This document shows positions 5,735 to 5,883 of a stretch of DNA of 5,883 bases, in pieces. The position numbers and the translations under genes are program-made. Numbering within the stretch: position 1 is the stretch's first letter; every line of letters begins with the position of its first letter. This DNA is from Gemmatimonadaceae bacterium (GTDB lineage Bacteria; Gemmatimonadota; Gemmatimonadetes; Gemmatimonadales; Gemmatimonadaceae): positions 1 to 5,883 of the forward strand of contig JABFXM010000410.1 of NCBI GenBank assembly GCA_013361745.1, read 5' to 3'. The notes under the pieces are model-generated. The model did not search any database. It saw only the letters and a program-made list of their open reading frames with translations, and had not been told where the DNA came from.

Positions 5735-5774
5735 GAGGCCGACAGCGGCGCGAAAGGCGCCGCGCGTCGGCCTC
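5735..5774. terminator. Large terminator-like hairpin, copy 2
   Basis: GAGGCCGAC (5735-5743) pairs with GTCGGCCTC (5766-5774); GCGGCGC (5745-5751) pairs with GCGCCGC (5757-5763) around the loop GAAAG. On the reverse strand the stem is followed by TTTTGCTTC, a fair intrinsic-terminator tail for transcription coming from the right; on the + strand it is followed by AGTCCTTACAGG, a poorer tail. It may end GH9 transcripts, incoming reverse transcripts, or the candidate RNA upstream. Confidence 0.5.
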
Positions 5775-5789
5775 AGTCCTTACAGGTCG

Positions 5790-5883
5790 TTTCCCGCCCC
5801 TCGCCCCCGGCGCCGCCGTATCTCGCTCCCCGCCCCGCTCTTTCAACGGAACCGGCCCCCCGCCCTTTCACCGGTCCCGCCCC
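5790..5883 (-). repeat. Right arm of element 2, running to the window edge
   Basis: On the minus strand this reads GGGGCGGGACCGGTGAAA, then the TTCCGTTGAAAGAGC unit, then a diverged GAGATACGGC unit and GCGAGGGGCGGGA, in the same order as the left arm 5381-5493 but without its second unit. At the place where element 1 has the GH9 ATG (CCAATGG), this arm has CAACGG, so it does not supply a start codon there. Confidence 0.72.

Larger units (their letters stand above)
5381..5883. repeat. Repeat element 2, downstream of and overlapping the GH9 stop
   Basis: This is a second copy of the element at 3174-3646. Its ends are a perfect 18-bp inverted pair, GGGGCGGGACCGGTGAAA (5381-5398) and TTTCACCGGTCCCGCCCC (5866-5883); the latter reaches the window edge, so the true end may be further right. 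Left arm about 5381-5493, core about 5494-5789, right arm about 5790-5883. The core aligns with element 1 along its length, with blocks of near identity at 5555-5600, 5671-5701 and around the hairpin at 5735-5774. No gene is supported inside: reading frames are interrupted or shifted relative to the other copy. The next gene, if any, must begin to the right of the window. Confidence 0.8.

Noticed and set aside
3174..5883. Integron cassette array (gene, palindromic repeat, gene, palindromic repeat)
   Set aside because: The repeats are about 0.5 kb, far longer than attC sites, no paired RYYYAAC/GTTRRRY core sites were found at the expected boundaries, and there is no integrase in the window.

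Overview
The window is very GC-rich DNA from a bacterium with an outer membrane. It holds the tail of a probable outer-membrane beta-barrel protein, two exported enzymes whose signal peptides end in A-x-A-Q or H-A-Q, and a cytosolic metallopeptidase. Recognisable Shine-Dalgarno sites are lacking. This style (high GC, 'AQ' signal peptides, a YtcJ-like amidohydrolase, an M42 peptidase and a GH9 enzyme with a CelD-type N-terminal domain) fits Gemmatimonadota best, but that is inference; Acidobacteriota or another GC-rich didermic lineage is possible. All recognised genes are on the + strand.

Layout: 1-176 is the 3' end of a beta-barrel gene. 236-1933 is a secreted YtcJ-type amidohydrolase (Amidohydro_3). 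1934-2084 is a spacer with two small perfect hairpins and a possible -10 hexamer. 2085-3155 is an M42 aminopeptidase with the expected metal ligands. 3174-3646 is repeat element 1. 3609-5396 is a secreted GH9 glycoside hydrolase. 5381-5883 is repeat element 2, which reaches the window edge. The three enzymes do not form an obvious pathway: a periplasmic or exported hydrolase, a cytosolic peptidase and an exported glycanase are consistent with a scavenging, polymer-degrading lifestyle and nothing more specific.

The most interesting content is the pair of roughly 0.5-kb elements after the M42 gene and after the GH9 gene. Each has long GC-rich inverted arms made of diverged 22-24-bp units headed by GGGGC(G/C)GG, around a core of about 300 bp that is clearly homologous between the two. 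The core carries a predicted fold (an 11-12-bp closing stem, a 10-bp stem and two inner stems) in which the between-copy substitutions in stems preserve pairing, including one C:G to T:A double change and two G:T wobble changes. It ends in a second large hairpin. There is no transposase, and the reading frames across it are not conserved. The GH9 gene has its first codons in the right arm of element 1 and its stop codon in the left arm of element 2, so a perfect 21-bp inverted pair brackets it. The elements look like a family of non-autonomous repeats carrying a structured RNA candidate.
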